A stretch of 64,000 bases of DNA from Epiperipatus broadwayi (Eukaryota; Onychophora; Udeonychophora; Euonychophora; Peripatidae): contig JAQFVV010000023.1 in the NCBI GenBank assembly GCA_028023455.1, positions 2,347,501 through 2,411,500 of the forward strand. Reading direction: 5' to 3'. Numbering within the stretch: the stretch's first letter is position 1; each line of letters begins with the position of its first letter. Positions 36,249-47,763 of this stretch are shown here, piece by piece. A program made the translations under genes and the position numbers. A model generated the notes under the pieces. The model saw nothing but the letters and a program-made list of their open reading frames with translations, ran no database searches and had not been told where the DNA came from.

Positions 36249-36977
36249 AAATGCCAGACTTGTGGCATTAAGGGCCATATGGCAATCATTTGCAGAAACA
36301 GGGATGAAAATCAATACAGAAGTGATAAGAGAATGGAAGTGACAAGGAGAGCAGAAATAAAGAAATGTGAAACAAACCTGAGTGAACAAATAGTGCTGGA
36401 TGTCAGAATAATAAATATAAAAGTGACGATGGAGATAGACAGTGGGGCAGGGCTATCCATCCCATCAATAAAAGACTGGGAAAAAATTAACAGCAAATCC
36501 AAGTCGAAACTAAATTTGGATAAGACTAATGTTATCGCCACTGATGTAAATGGAAACAACATCCAAATTTGTGGAAAAATTTCGGTCCCAGTGAAATTAA
36601 ATAAAAACAGCAAAATTTTGCCCTTGTACATAGTTAAAAAGAACATAAAACCCTTACTGGGCCGAAACTGGTTCTGCCCACTGGGCATATCCATACAAGT
36701 GATTAAAACTGTAAAATTAGAAAATGTAGTGCGACAGAAATTCCCAAGGATATTTGAGAAAGAAATAAGAATACTGAAGATAGACCCAGTAGATATAGAA
36801 CTTACTGATGAGGCCCAACCAGTAGCAAGCAAACCCAGGAAGGTTCCATTCACACTAAGAGCAAAGGTCAAAGAAAGTCTGTCAGCCCTGGTAAAGGAAG
36901 GAGTGTTGTCACCAGTAGAATGTTTAGATTGGGCCACTCCAATTGTGATAGTCACAAAGCCAGATGGGAGTTTATGA
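36249..36977 (+). pseudogene. pol: Gypsy Pol: second zinc knuckle, aspartic protease and RT start
   Basis: Same frame as gag. It contains the second CCHC knuckle (36252-36293), then an aspartic protease with the active-site DSG at 36438-36446 (EIDSGAGLSIPS), an LLGRNWF-type protease end, and the RT start with KVPFTLRAKVKESLSALVKE, VLSPVE and the VIVTKPDGSL motif. The frame is closed by TGA at 36975-36977 in the position where Gypsy elements usually have arginine (DGSLR-C), consistent with a CGA-to-TGA change. Confidence 0.88.
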
Positions 36978-38159
36978 ATCTGTGGGGTCTACAGGTTTAC
37001 TGTAAACCAATACCTAAAAAAAAGTGCATATCCGGTCCCAAATGTCACTGAAATAGTGGCATCACTCCAGGAAGCTGTAGTTTTTGCTGATAGATTTGAG
37101 GTCAGCTTTTCATCAAAATCCCAGTCACGGATAGGTCTGCAAAAAATACTAACTCTCTGTACTCATGTCAGTCTTTTCCAGTGCAATAAGCTACCATATG
37201 GAATTACGACAGCCCTCAATATATTCCAAGCTAAAATAGATCAAATGTTGCAGAATATGGAGGGAGTGATTCCCTACCTGGATGACCTACTGATTTATGC
37301 TAAATCAGAAACCGAACTACGTGAGCTTACCATATGTGACCGATTGCAAAATGTGAAAATCAGGATAAATACCACTAAGAGCATTTGGTCTATGAGAGAA
37401 ATAAAGTTCCTGGGACATATTATTGATCAAAATGGAAAATGTCCTAATCCCAAGAAGGTCGCCACGATAAAAAATGCTCCAGTACCAAGAAATGTAAAAG
37501 ACTTACAAGCATTTCTGGGAATGCTAACTTTCTATGAAACCTTTTTGAAGGGAAAGGCACATCAGCTAAAACCCCTTTATGTCTTATTATGCAAGGGTCA
37601 GCACTGGAAGTGGAAGGCAGAACACCAAACTGTTTTCCAAGCAACCAAGGATTTATTGTCATCTGAAAGTCTGTTAATGCATTACCAAGGTAATCAAGAA
37701 GTTATAGTAACCATGGATGCTTTGGAATATAGGGTTGGAGCCGTCATATCACACTTGATAAATGGACAAGAACATCCGATAGCCTATGCTTCCTGTACCT
37801 TATCAACCACAGAAACTAACTATAGCCAGCTGGACAAAGAATCCCTCGCTATCATTTCTGTGGTAAAGAAATTTCATCAGTACATCTATGGACAAAATTT
37901 CACCTTATGCACCGATCATCGCCCACTATTAGGCATATTAGGTAAGAACAAAAAAACACCTGAATATAGCAGCCAGAGAATGCTAAGATGGATTAATATA
38001 CTGGCAGCATACAGTTATACTTTAGTACACAAGCCAGGAAAAGACATACCTCATGCTGATGCCCTATTGCATCTACCACTGAAGGGAGGAAGAGCATGTG
38101 AATTCATGGAAGTGAATTTATTGGAAGTGGTGAAATTGGACGATACAGTAAATAGCTAG
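36978..38159 (+). pseudogene. pol: Gypsy Pol: reverse transcriptase and RNase H
   Basis: Continues in the same frame after the TGA. The RT palm has LPYGITTALNIFQ and the catalytic YLDD at 37275-37286. The region expected to hold the first catalytic aspartate (about 37080-37140) reads abnormally and probably holds compensating small indels. RNase H follows, with its acidic residues at TMDA (Asp 37716-37718), DKES (Glu 37839-37841) and TDHR (Asp 37914-37916), and a HADAL end. RT copies the RNA and RNase H removes it. The frame ends at TAG 38157-38159, shortly before a shift of frame into the integrase. Confidence 0.88.
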
Positions 38160-38178
38160 TGATTCAGGATGTTGCCAA

Positions 38179-38817
38179 ATGAGGATTTGGATAAAGGAAG
38201 GATGGCCAAGCCACTGTCCTGATAATCTTCACATAGCTATCTGGTATACCCATCAAACCCTCTCAACCTGTAATGGTTGTATCACCAGGACAGATTGTGT
38301 ATTCATACTGATGGAAGGTCATGCCCAGGTCTTAAGACTACTCCATGCCGGACACCTAGGAATAGTGGGAATGAAAGCTTTGTCACATTCATATGTGTGG
38401 TGGCCAAGAATTGACCAAGAGATTGAAGAGATGGTGAGACAATGTCACAGTTGCCAAGCTGAGACAAACCTACCAAGAAAAACACTGAGCTCTTGGATAG
38501 AACCAAACAAACCCTGGGAACAGATCCACATTGATTATGCGGGGCCTATAGAGGGACAAATGGTTTTAGTGGTGGTGGACACATACAGCAATTGGGTAGA
38601 ATACCATTTGTTAAGGTTGGCAAACTCAACATGTACTGAAAGGGCCCTCCAAGAGATATTTACCATGCATGGATACCCCAAAATATTGGTATCGGATAAT
38701 GGAACAAGCTTTACTTCCACCAGTTTTGGAGACTTCCTGAAAGAAAGAGGAATATGTCACATTTTTGCACCGACATACCACCCTTTGGTTTGGCAGAGAA
38801 GGCAATCCAGTGTTTAA
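38179..38817 (+). pseudogene. pol: Gypsy integrase: zinc-binding and core domain, frameshifted
   Basis: A frame different from RT. It shows the HHCC zinc-binding domain (LLHAGHLG...VWWPRIDQEIEEMV...QCHSCQ, about 38340-38458) and the catalytic core with the first Asp in HIDYAGP (38533-38535) and the second in VSDNGTSF (38695-38697). After APTYHP (about 38764-38781) the frame is lost by a small deletion, so this segment lacks the third catalytic residue. Integrase inserts the cDNA by strand transfer. The ATG at 38179 is incidental, as the segment is an internal part of Pol. Confidence 0.87.
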
Positions 38818-38840
38818 AAAAGGACCTGAAGAAAACAAGC
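38782..38840 (+). pseudogene. pol: Integrase segment carrying the catalytic glutamate, third frame
   Basis: PPFGLAEKAIQ is read here in a frame different from both neighbours. The Glu at 38796-38798 corresponds to the last D,D-35-E residue (NGLAEKAIQ-type motif in the family). Two frameshifts within about 80 bp isolate it. Confidence 0.75.
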
Positions 38841-39448
38841 AAGAGGAGGCATTGCTGGAAATCATGTTCTTCCAACATTTTTTGCCAAGGTCTAAAGATG
38901 GTAAATCACCGGCCAAACTGTTATTCGACAGAACATGTCGCACACACATGTCAACCATTTTGCTCCGAAAGGAAAGAACTAAGAGAGAACTGGAAGGTGA
39001 TTTCCATAAACACTTGAAAAGGTTCAAAAGAAATGATCCAGTCTGGGTGTGTGATATACAAAGAAAGAGATGGCTATCTGGAACCATCATAAGTGCAAAA
39101 TCAAGGACAATTTACCAAATAAGACTAGAGAATGGTCTATCTGTCCATAAACACATAGACCACTTAAGGAGAAGATCTCCATGTGCTTGAACAGATGTCC
39201 CAGAAACCGTTGGAACTGCCAGTCAATGGGACATCTTGCCTAAAGAAGTTAAGGAAGTATTGCCACAAATAACACAGGAAGAGTTTTGCCAAAATGAACC
39301 AAACCAGATGGATAGTGTACTGGAAGTTACTGACCCGATACATGACACTGACAGTGGGCCAACCCAACAATATGAAGGGACACCTGCACTAAGAGTTCAC
39401 CATGAGCATAAGCTTCCAGAAAGGTTGAAGGACTATGTTCTAGAGTGA
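38841..39448 (+). pseudogene. pol: Gypsy integrase C-terminal domain and Pol tail
   Basis: Third reading frame: GKSPAKLLFDRTCRT, then FKRNDPVWVCDIQRKRWLSG and a HKHIDHLRRR segment. These are the small beta-barrel and the 'HVRxR' end typical of K02A2.6-like Gypsy integrases, which bind DNA. A TGA at 39188-39190 interrupts the frame. The same frame then continues to TAG at 39446-39448, ending HKLPERLKDYVLE, a common C-terminal motif (R/K-PxR-xDY). The stop overlaps the start of the polypurine tract. Confidence 0.82.
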
Positions 39449-39455
39449 GGGGAGA
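39441..39455 (+). other. Polypurine tract of Gypsy element
   Basis: TAGAGTGAGGGGAGA directly before the right LTR primes plus-strand DNA synthesis. Confidence 0.88.
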
Positions 39456-39825
39456 TGTAGAATACGAAGATGGTGACTCTAGAAATGTCTGGTTTTACGA
39501 GAATGGGAAGAGCAGAAAAGAAAATGAGAAGGGAGAGACCAAGATGGCATAATGTATAGCCACACATGGAACCAAATGTCTTATTTTTCATTTGCCATGA
39601 GTAACTGAACTTTTCTTTGAAGAGACTTTAATTATATGTATACTTTTGAATTTGTTGCTGTTTTTCCTTTCACACATTTTGTTATCTTAAGCATAGACAT
39701 TTTTTTGTATAATAACACACAACGTGTAACTAATAAACTAGCTTTAGGAAAGTAAAACTGTCTCCGACTCTAAGTTAATAAATTGTGTTTTCAGCTGAGA
39801 TCGTTAACTCACCAAAAACACTACA
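39456..39825 (+). repeat. Right LTR of Gypsy element (370 bp)
   Basis: Starts TGTAGAATACGAAG and ends AAAACACTACA. It is followed by the ACCAT duplication at 39826-39830. Confidence 0.95.
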
Positions 39826-39830
39826 ACCAT

Positions 39831-40456
39831 TTAGGGGGACCCCAGAAGAGTTTCTTTAGAGGTGAAAAAAGATAATTGAGAGCATGAAGTTTGAAGTAGT
39901 AAACAAGTGATGTAGTAAGTGCAAGAAAGAAATAGAGGTGTGTACTAAATACAGATATAAAAAACTTGCAGTTTTTATTATTAAAGGGGGAGATAACTAT
40001 ATCTATATACATATACAAGAAAGTATATATCACAGAAAGAATATTATTAAAAGTTTTTTATTATTGCTAAGATGAGAACTGTCGGCTAGTGGAAGATAGA
40101 TTTGCCATGTCTTCCATTAGAGCTTCTACAAATGGTAACAACAAGCCATCATATTATGCCCAAGAATCAGTAACAGCCGCCCTATAAGTATAAACCAGCC
40201 ACATCGATAATAATGGAGCCGTATCCAGAAACCATCTTCGCTATAATGAAGCTGTATCCAGTAAGCCACCCCAGCCATAAGTGAATTGTATCCAATAAGC
40301 CACATTAAAATGGTAAAGCCACATCTACTGAATGGCATCAGAAAGCAAAAAAAGCCAGAGTCATGTCCGTCCATGGAGAATAGGGATCATGCTCAGAAAA
40401 GTCACTTGTATCTGAACTTTTACTAGAATCCTTCTCGAGAATTACAGTAAAGCATG
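39831..40456. other. G+C-richer block after Gypsy insertion, unclassified
   Basis: Includes AAAGGGGGAGATAACT (39985-40000), which resembles a polypurine tract, and a degenerate repeat of CCACATC/GTATCCA-containing units between about 40170 and 40350. This may be an older repeat that the Gypsy element inserted into. No coding domain is recognised. Confidence 0.35.
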
Positions 40457-40576
40457 CTAAAATATTATTCATTCTTTAAAGTAACTATCAAACTAGTGCT
40501 CATTATGTTTCCTGTACTAAAATATCATTCATTCTTTAAAGTAACTATCAAGCTAGCGCTCATTATGTTTCCTGTA
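40457..40576. repeat. Recent 60-bp tandem duplication
   Basis: Two adjacent 60-bp units (40457-40516, 40517-40576) differ at only about four positions, including AAACTAGTGCTC versus AAGCTAGCGCTC. Confidence 0.95.
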
Positions 40577-40599
40577 TAACTCTGTTATGTAAATGTAAA

Positions 40600-41269
40600 T
40601 CTGCTATGTATTTTTATTTTTAATTAGTCACTTTATCAAATCTTGCTTGATCATCATTGTCATTATTATAAAAATATACACACACATATATTTATTTTAA
40701 TATGCAATGTTTAAAACCTAAAACTTTAGTGATAAGTGTATTATTTAAGCCATTCTTTATCATAGTTATGTTTGATTTATACTAAAGTAATCAGAACAGA
40801 GTTTGGTGAATTATTAATTCTCAGAGAGATATATACATGCTCTAATTGTGCTCATTTGTTCTAAAGAAACAGACTAATTCCCTTCTCTACTTAATATTTT
40901 TTGCCAGAGATAATATTGCTATCCATAATATGGCCTAGTAAATAATTATAAATAGTATTTATTTGCCTTAAGCAATAATGATTTTCTACAGTATATATGC
41001 AACAAATATTTGGACCCATAATAATTCTTAAAATATGCTGTAAATCTATAATTATATGACTTGAGCAATACAGATAATTTTTAAGTCAGATTCTAAGTAT
41101 TTCACTATACTATAATTATTATGTGCTATTTTGGAATTGATTATTGGCAGTAACACTTCTAGACGCTCTGCATTTTGCATATTTAATGAATTATAATGAT
41201 TATATTAGATTCACAGAGCAAATGTGATGCTCATTAGCAAATAATGATGAGTTTCTTGATATATTCTAC

Positions 41270-41325
<56 letters not shown>

Positions 41326-43468
41326 ATGTGTCTGCATAGGGGATGCTTTAATGTCAAACCATGTCAGTTAGTTCAGACAGTCAAGCCGTTTTATATTTGA
41401 TATTTAAAAGAGACCAAAAAAGTCTCATCCTTAAAGTAGTTGTTCGATCCTCCAGACTAAAGAAGTCTCCTTTATTATTACAGTAAGCAGCATGGTGTAA
41501 AGAACTGATTACTTGGTAATGAATCTTTATGAGCACACCTTTGAGATGCACTTTTTTATTAATATATGTGATATGCCATAGAATCTGAAGTGACCCTGCT
41601 CTATCAGTTCTGCTCACCTTATTAAATAATTTCAGCCTTGATCTGAACCAGAATCTGGGTTAACTTGATTAATTTGTATCGTAAATTAGATGTAAACTTT
41701 ATTGATAAGTAATATTACCTCCCATTTAGTATGATCACACTACTTTTGCTAAGTTCTTGGCATATATCTAGGCATAAATCTTTGCATAACTGTGTATTAT
41801 ATTACTCATCCCTATGTAATAAAAGAAGAAATGGCAATGTAAAGGTTAATTAGCCACTGTAATGTTTTGTTTTATCTTATATAAAGCTAAAATATTGATC
41901 ACATATAAAATAACATTTCTCTTGCATGTGAATCATTTATATACCTGAATTTTAGTGTTTGCTACTCTTTATCACAAATCTAGATTTATTTCCTTTCATA
42001 TAAAGCTCAATTCTTAACCTGTTAATACTATAAAACTTCAGCTGCATGTGATAGATGATGTACATTTTGTTTTATTAATTATGAATTTATATTAAATTTT
42101 CTAAAATATGTCACTTCTCAGTCTCAATGTTTGCTCATAGTCTTTATGAATCACTAGTTAAGTTATTTAGTATTAGTTAAGAGGGGATAAGTCTCATGTT
42201 TTACCAATGTGCTAGTAATGGAACATGGTCAAGGAAGTATTGAGTGTAGCCTCAAGCAGGTCATTCACTAATGTGGAATTTGGAAGCACACATAAGAGAG
42301 TTGAGGTACAATCAGACATAGGGTGCCACCATCTCAACTTGGTCAGCCAGTTTCTCTTTTATCTGAACTCTCATTCTGTTGAGCAAATGTATAAACCTGA
42401 CTGTTACAATACCAACATATACTATTATATGTGCATAACTAAATTAAATTAATCTAAAAAAATTTGAAAAGATTTATTTACCTTAAATTAAGTTATAAGT
42501 CAAGTGATTAAAATCATTCCAGTGTATGTTTTGTGTTGTATATAAATGAATAAATAGGGCTATCTCATTATTTTTGACAATTTGTAATCTATATTTCCAA
42601 TCAATAACAAGTAAATAATGAAGAGTCTCTTGTTCTCTCCCTGATCTTAGTAGGCCATAAAATATAAAGTTAGAATTCTGTGTTGACAGAATGTGGAATG
42701 CACATGAGGATTGGCCTCAGGTGATGTGCAAGTGGCTTGTACAATTGTGACAATTACTGTATATTGAAACAGTCAGTTTTTTCCACCTGCCTGTTTCACA
42801 TATTTTACCTCCACACATCTCTCTATGACAGGTTTAAACCCTCTTAGAGTACCCATTTAAACAACCTCAAATTACTATATATGCAAAATCGCATATATAT
42901 GTAAACAGTAAGTCTGTAATTTAATAGTATATGTATATATTACATATATATTCATTTTAAAAGATATAGTTTAAGAAATATTTTAGTTTAAATTATTTAG
43001 CCAATTTTATTATTATATTATTGAAATCACATATGTATATAAGCCATTTTTGTTGTTATTCTTCATGTATAGTAATAAAATTAGTTTTCTACTAATTATC
43101 AAAGTAACTTTTAATTTTTGTAAACAACTTTTGAATTAGGTCACACAATAGTCTTAAAATAGCATGAACTTGACTTTATAAATCTAAAATGTTAATAACA
43201 AAATTCGCAGAATTTTATAGCATTGTCGCAATAAACAGGAGGAAAAAAGCAGAAAAACAAAATCTAAATTAGTTGTCATAATTAAAAATGTTTTTGTAAA
43301 TGAAGTAATGGGGTTTTCTACTAGTTTTAGCAATTAAATATATTTTTCTAAAATAAATAAATGCAGACAAGCTTGTAAAAATAAACAGGTAGCCAGAGTT
43401 AGAAAAATATAAATACTTAAAGTTTTGTTGCCAAGGATGGATCATATATATAATAAGTGAATTGTAAA
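40600..43468. other. AT-rich spacer without supported genes
   Basis: A compound (TA)n/(TG)n microsatellite at about 41269-41325 is the clearest feature. Small frames at 41381-41617 (minus) and 42225-42452 (plus) are unrecognised. Confidence 0.5.
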
Positions 43469-43471
43469 CAG

Positions 43472-43657
43472 AGCCCACATTCTTTTTATCTTCAAAATGG
43501 TGGTGTGGTCCAGCGATCTCAGCCCTTTCTGGATGGAAAAAACTTTGGTCCAATAAAACATAATGCCATACACCAGCAAAGCAAAGCAGCTGGTGGAAAA
43601 ACCTCCATTAAATTTAAATTGTCACCAAAAGCGTCAACTTATTATCCTCCCAAGTGA
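43472..43657 (+). CDS. Candidate terminal coding exon of an unidentified host gene
   Basis: After CAG at 43469-43471 the frame reads 61 codons to TGA at 43655-43657. It contains FYLQNGGVVQRSQPFLDGKN, IHQQSKAAGGKTSIKFKLSP and a KASTYYPPK end. The composition (Q, G, S, P, K and few I/N-rich AT-codon runs) is quite unlike chance frames in this window, and the DNA is locally G+C-richer. It looks like the C-terminal tail of a cytoplasmic or RNA-associated protein, but I cannot name it. The acceptor has a poor pyrimidine tract and the upstream exons are not in view. The antisense frame is less protein-like. AATAAA near 44086 could end a 3' UTR. Confidence 0.35.
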   Translation, partial: SPHSFYLQNGGVVQRSQPFLDGKNFGPIKHNAIHQQSKAAGGKTSIKFKLSPKASTYYPPK

Positions 43658-45330
43658 CCAAAACTAACTACAATGAAGACAACAGATTGGTAAATTGATA
43701 AATTTTCACTCGGAGTTCTGTTCATAAATGGTGACTTTCAATTCTTTCTTTTAAAAGCTAGCTATTTATTAAATCTGCCTTTCCCAAACACCTTTCCTAA
43801 AATCTGCAAAGAAAACTGTTAAATGCTAATGTTTAAATCTTGTCTAAATGTAAAACTTGTGATAATGAATTCTTTGTTAAAATGTAAAACTCTAATAATC
43901 TATTTTAAACTAAAAGTATAATTTTCTGCAGCCTTTTATGCGTATTTCTAATCTATTCAATTTATTTTATAATTTTATCATTTTAATATTATATGTATTT
44001 GATATGCCAAATAACTCGAAACCATGAGTATTTATAAGTAATTTTAGCTTATCAATCTGCAAAGATAATTTCAAATCTTTGCTATAATAAATACTAAATA
44101 ATTGAATTATTATTTTTCTTGCTTGCTGTTTTGAGATAATATTATTATTTTACTGATTAATTTTGGGTATTAATATTCTAATAATCAATCGTTCTCTAAC
44201 TAAAATTGTAGTTTGCTTAACACTAGTTATAAATTATAACTGTTTATATATGTAACTCGTACATTATAAAAACTTGTCATAGAGATATTCTCAAAGCATA
44301 TTTTAATGTTTTATTCATAATTACCCCAAAAATATGCTTCATCCTTCTTAGATTTATATATGTTGAGACATAGGTGATAATCTTAAACTAGATTACTAAT
44401 TAATCTAGTCCCTAAATAGTATATTTGAAATACTAAATTTGAGAACTGGGTTGTATAGACATGCAAATAGACACTATCTATTTTTAAGGCATGCTAATAT
44501 AATTTTATGTATTTGCATTATATATGTATAAGTTGTGGATGTGTCCTTACTAAGTATTCAATGTACATTTATCTGCTTGCTGCATGATTCTTGATGAGTT
44601 GTTAGTGGAGGTCATACTTATCCAGTTAGTTCAGATAAAGCACACCCTTTTAGAACTAAAGCACAAGAATCTAGATTATTCATAATTAATGCTTATCCGA
44701 CTCCCTGAACTACTAATGTTCTTATTTGTAGCAAGTTGAGTGGTTGTAGGGCAACCAAGCCTTTGAGACTGAAGCCCATGAATAATGACCCATTCGCACC
44801 TTCTAACTTTATTAATATTTTAATATGTACCATAGAGTATATAGGTAAACCTATCATAAACCAGTTTTCCCTCCCCTTTATATTAAACACTTATCTAGTG
44901 TCAGAGTATATCCTAATCTAGGTTAACACACTAACCTGCATATCTTTAAGCCTAATTATGAGCTCAATTTAAATTTGTATAGATAGCCACCACTGAAGCA
45001 CTATTAAGTTAGTTATGTAACTTTGGCTATAAAGTTCCATATGATTTAGCAGACTACACAAGAGCTAGAAATATGGCATATTAATATAGGCATAAACTTC
45101 AATACTGCACTACACTTTATTAAACACTTATAATGAGATAATATGTAACATTAATCTCATTAGTTATGTCACACCTGTGAGCGTAATCTCATGTTCTCAT
45201 TACATAATTTTGTATATTTTAAGTTTCACAATTTGTTATTGTTTTATTAAATTAATAATACTTAAAATATAACTTGTTTTCATATCTTTATTGTCCATGA
45301 GTTCATTTTATCCAACTCTAGATTTAATTG
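43658..45330. other. AT-rich spacer, no gene seen
   Basis: Nothing recognised. A patch near 44690-44900 is open on both strands but without known motifs. Confidence 0.45.
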
Positions 45331-45400
45331 CATATATATATATATATATATATGTAGGTCATTCTATATATATATATATATATATGTAGGTCATTCTATT
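45331..45400. repeat. Duplicated microsatellite unit
   Basis: (TA)n followed by TGTAGGTCATTCTAT occurs twice in tandem, about 36 bp apart. Confidence 0.88.
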
Positions 45401-45819
45401 AGATTTCATAATCAATCATTGATATAGTAATTAATCATTTAATCATATGTGTGCATATCTGACCAAATCAGTGTTAAATTAGTTAATTTACGAGTCTTTT
45501 GTTTTACCCTGGGTTACTGCCAGACCGTGGTTAAATTGAATGTCTGTGTAAGTTGAGAAATGTCATCCATAGGGTATTAGATCATTGAGCAGAGGTGAAA
45601 GGATTGAATGTTGATTGGATTCTGAATCCCAGCATCCAGATTTGATCAGCTCTAGTGTATTTTGCCTGTGTTCTAGATTTTGTTACGTGGAGGGACAATT
45701 CTTACTGTTACAATATATATATAAGAGAATTTGAAGTATCACCAAACTTTTCTAAATTCATATAGAGAAACAATTTAATAAATGGGAATTCTGTTTTTAA
45801 ATTTTATTAAAATTTGCAA

Positions 45820-46630
45820 ATATGATGTTTCTGAAGCAATATTCAATTAAAACTAATTATGTAGCTTGATATCACTCTTCTTTAACTACTTTTGCCTAAG
45901 AGTAATTTGATTAAACTATGCACTATTATCTCAACCTACACCACTAATTTTAATTGGTTATTGCTTTAAAAACATCTTGCCTGCAAATTTTAATTAGATT
46001 TCAAAAATTGAATTCCCAACTAATAAAAATTTCATCAACTATTTATTCATTTTAAAAAGTATATTTATTTTAAATTTCAGATAAGAATTAAAAAATGTTT
46101 GTGATACATCAAATTATCATACCTATATATGTTCATTATGTCACTACAAACTTATTTCTGAATTTGAGTTTTAATCAGAAGTAAATTTGTTTGCAGATTA
46201 AAGAGTAACTTAGATAGTATAGTATCATCTCAGCCTACACAATTAGTTTTAATTTATTGTTGCTTTATGAACATTACAGCTGCAATTTTTATCTAGACTT
46301 TATAAATAGAATTTCCATTTATTAAAATATTTTATCACCTATTTTTTTTATTAAAAAATATTAAATTGCCATATATGACTTATGATGAAAGAGTTTTGAT
46401 TTCCCATGAGAATTAAGATTTCAAATTTATATATATTCATTGTCTTGCTATAAATTCATTTAATAGCTTAAATACTAAGTAAAAGAAAATTCCAACTTTT
46501 AGTTAAAGAATAGGTTAGACAATGTTTACCTCACCTTATACAATTAGTTTTAATTGATTGTTGCTTTGGAAACATCACGATGGCAAATTCTAACTAGATT
46601 TTAAAAATGGAATTATTATTTATTAAAATG

Positions 46631-46640
<10 letters not shown>
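45820..46640. repeat. Three tandem copies of an ~300-bp satellite-like unit
   Basis: Anchors CTCARCCTACAC...TTTTAATT followed by TTGCTTTRWRAACAT, then AGATTTYAAAAATKGAATT and TTATTAAAATNTTT recur at about 45935-46040, 46230-46345 and 46530-46640, a period of roughly 295-300 bp. Divergence is high. The last copy runs into a (TA)n tract. Confidence 0.75.

Positions 46641-46695
<55 letters not shown>
46634..46695. repeat. (TA)n microsatellite
   Basis: TA tract with a single phase break; the open frame across it on the minus strand is an artefact. Confidence 0.95.
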
Positions 46696-46697
<2 letters not shown>

Positions 46698-46699
46698 AA

Positions 46700-47729
46700 T
46701 GGTACAAAATGATAAGTGTTTCAAAAGAGTTACATAATCCCACAACTGGTTAGCCATATGTAACAATGTACAGCATATTAGGGCTGAATAATGAGTGGTG
46801 AAGCAATCATCATTCCCATATTTAACAATCAAATTTAAATATAAAAAGGAATAAACAAGAGAGATTAGCAAGAAATAAGACTAACTAAAAGTTGACCCAG
46901 CATTAAACAAAAAAATAATCAAATCATTCATTATCATGAACAATCAACAACAGAGATCAATAGTCAACCTTATGACTGGATTTGGAATGAATCTATTATA
47001 GACAGGCTAATTAAACTTGGGGCAGATTATATAAGCAATAATTTGGATACAGAGACTTAAGTGCTAATCCATCAGAATATTAATGCTGAGATATAAAAAC
47101 ATGCTGATCATCATTAATGCTCTGGCCACTTAGTACCATTAAGATATTAGTCAACTATAAACTTAATTTCTAATTAAACAAATGAAATGAAATACAGATC
47201 ATGAACATTAAAGATGATACCTTTTGCATCATATAAGATTATTATCAAAAAGTCCAAACACCAATATAAATCCATAATCCATATAACTAACTATTATAAA
47301 TTTATTAAACGCACATTGATTACGTAACTATTATGTATGAATCTAGCTCAGTGAGCAGGAACTCTATAACTGTTACTGTAAAAGATTATACCAATATATA
47401 TTTTAAGCCTATTTTAATATTAAATAAATTCACAGAAATAACTTAAAACAATGATATATAAATTTATTAGTTTGAAACAATAACAATAAAATGGAAGGTC
47501 CATTAAATATGCTATACATATTAATTCATCATTCTGATTTTGCTTAAAATAATATAAAAAATTAAGCTGTCATCTTGTAATTTACAAATATTTCAATATA
47601 TTTACATAAAACATACCTATATATAAGTAGATAGATGTGTTTGCATATTATAAAATTAACATATTTGAGTTGTCATAGACTAATAATAAAAAAAATCAAT
47701 TCATTTTAATAATATATGACTTACTTCGC

Positions 47730-47763
<34 letters not shown>

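Larger units (their letters stand above)
35120..39825 (+). mobile_element. Full-length, inactivated Ty3/Gypsy LTR retrotransposon
   Basis: A 4.7-kb element with 5-bp target duplication, TG...CA LTRs of 368 and 370 bp, a primer-binding site, gag, pol in the Gypsy order PR-RT-RNaseH-IN, and a polypurine tract before the right LTR. No envelope-like frame exists. Integrase and protein style resemble the K02A2.6-like group of invertebrate genomes. Three in-frame stops and at least two frameshifts inactivate it. The two LTRs differ by about 22 substitutions and two 1-bp indels in my alignment (about 6%), so it is clearly older than the element at 49.2-56.7 kb. Confidence 0.95.

Noticed and set aside
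36311-36955. 214-codon minus-strand frame opposite Gypsy pol
   Set aside because: Antisense to protease/RT with clear plus-strand motifs; it has no domain of its own.
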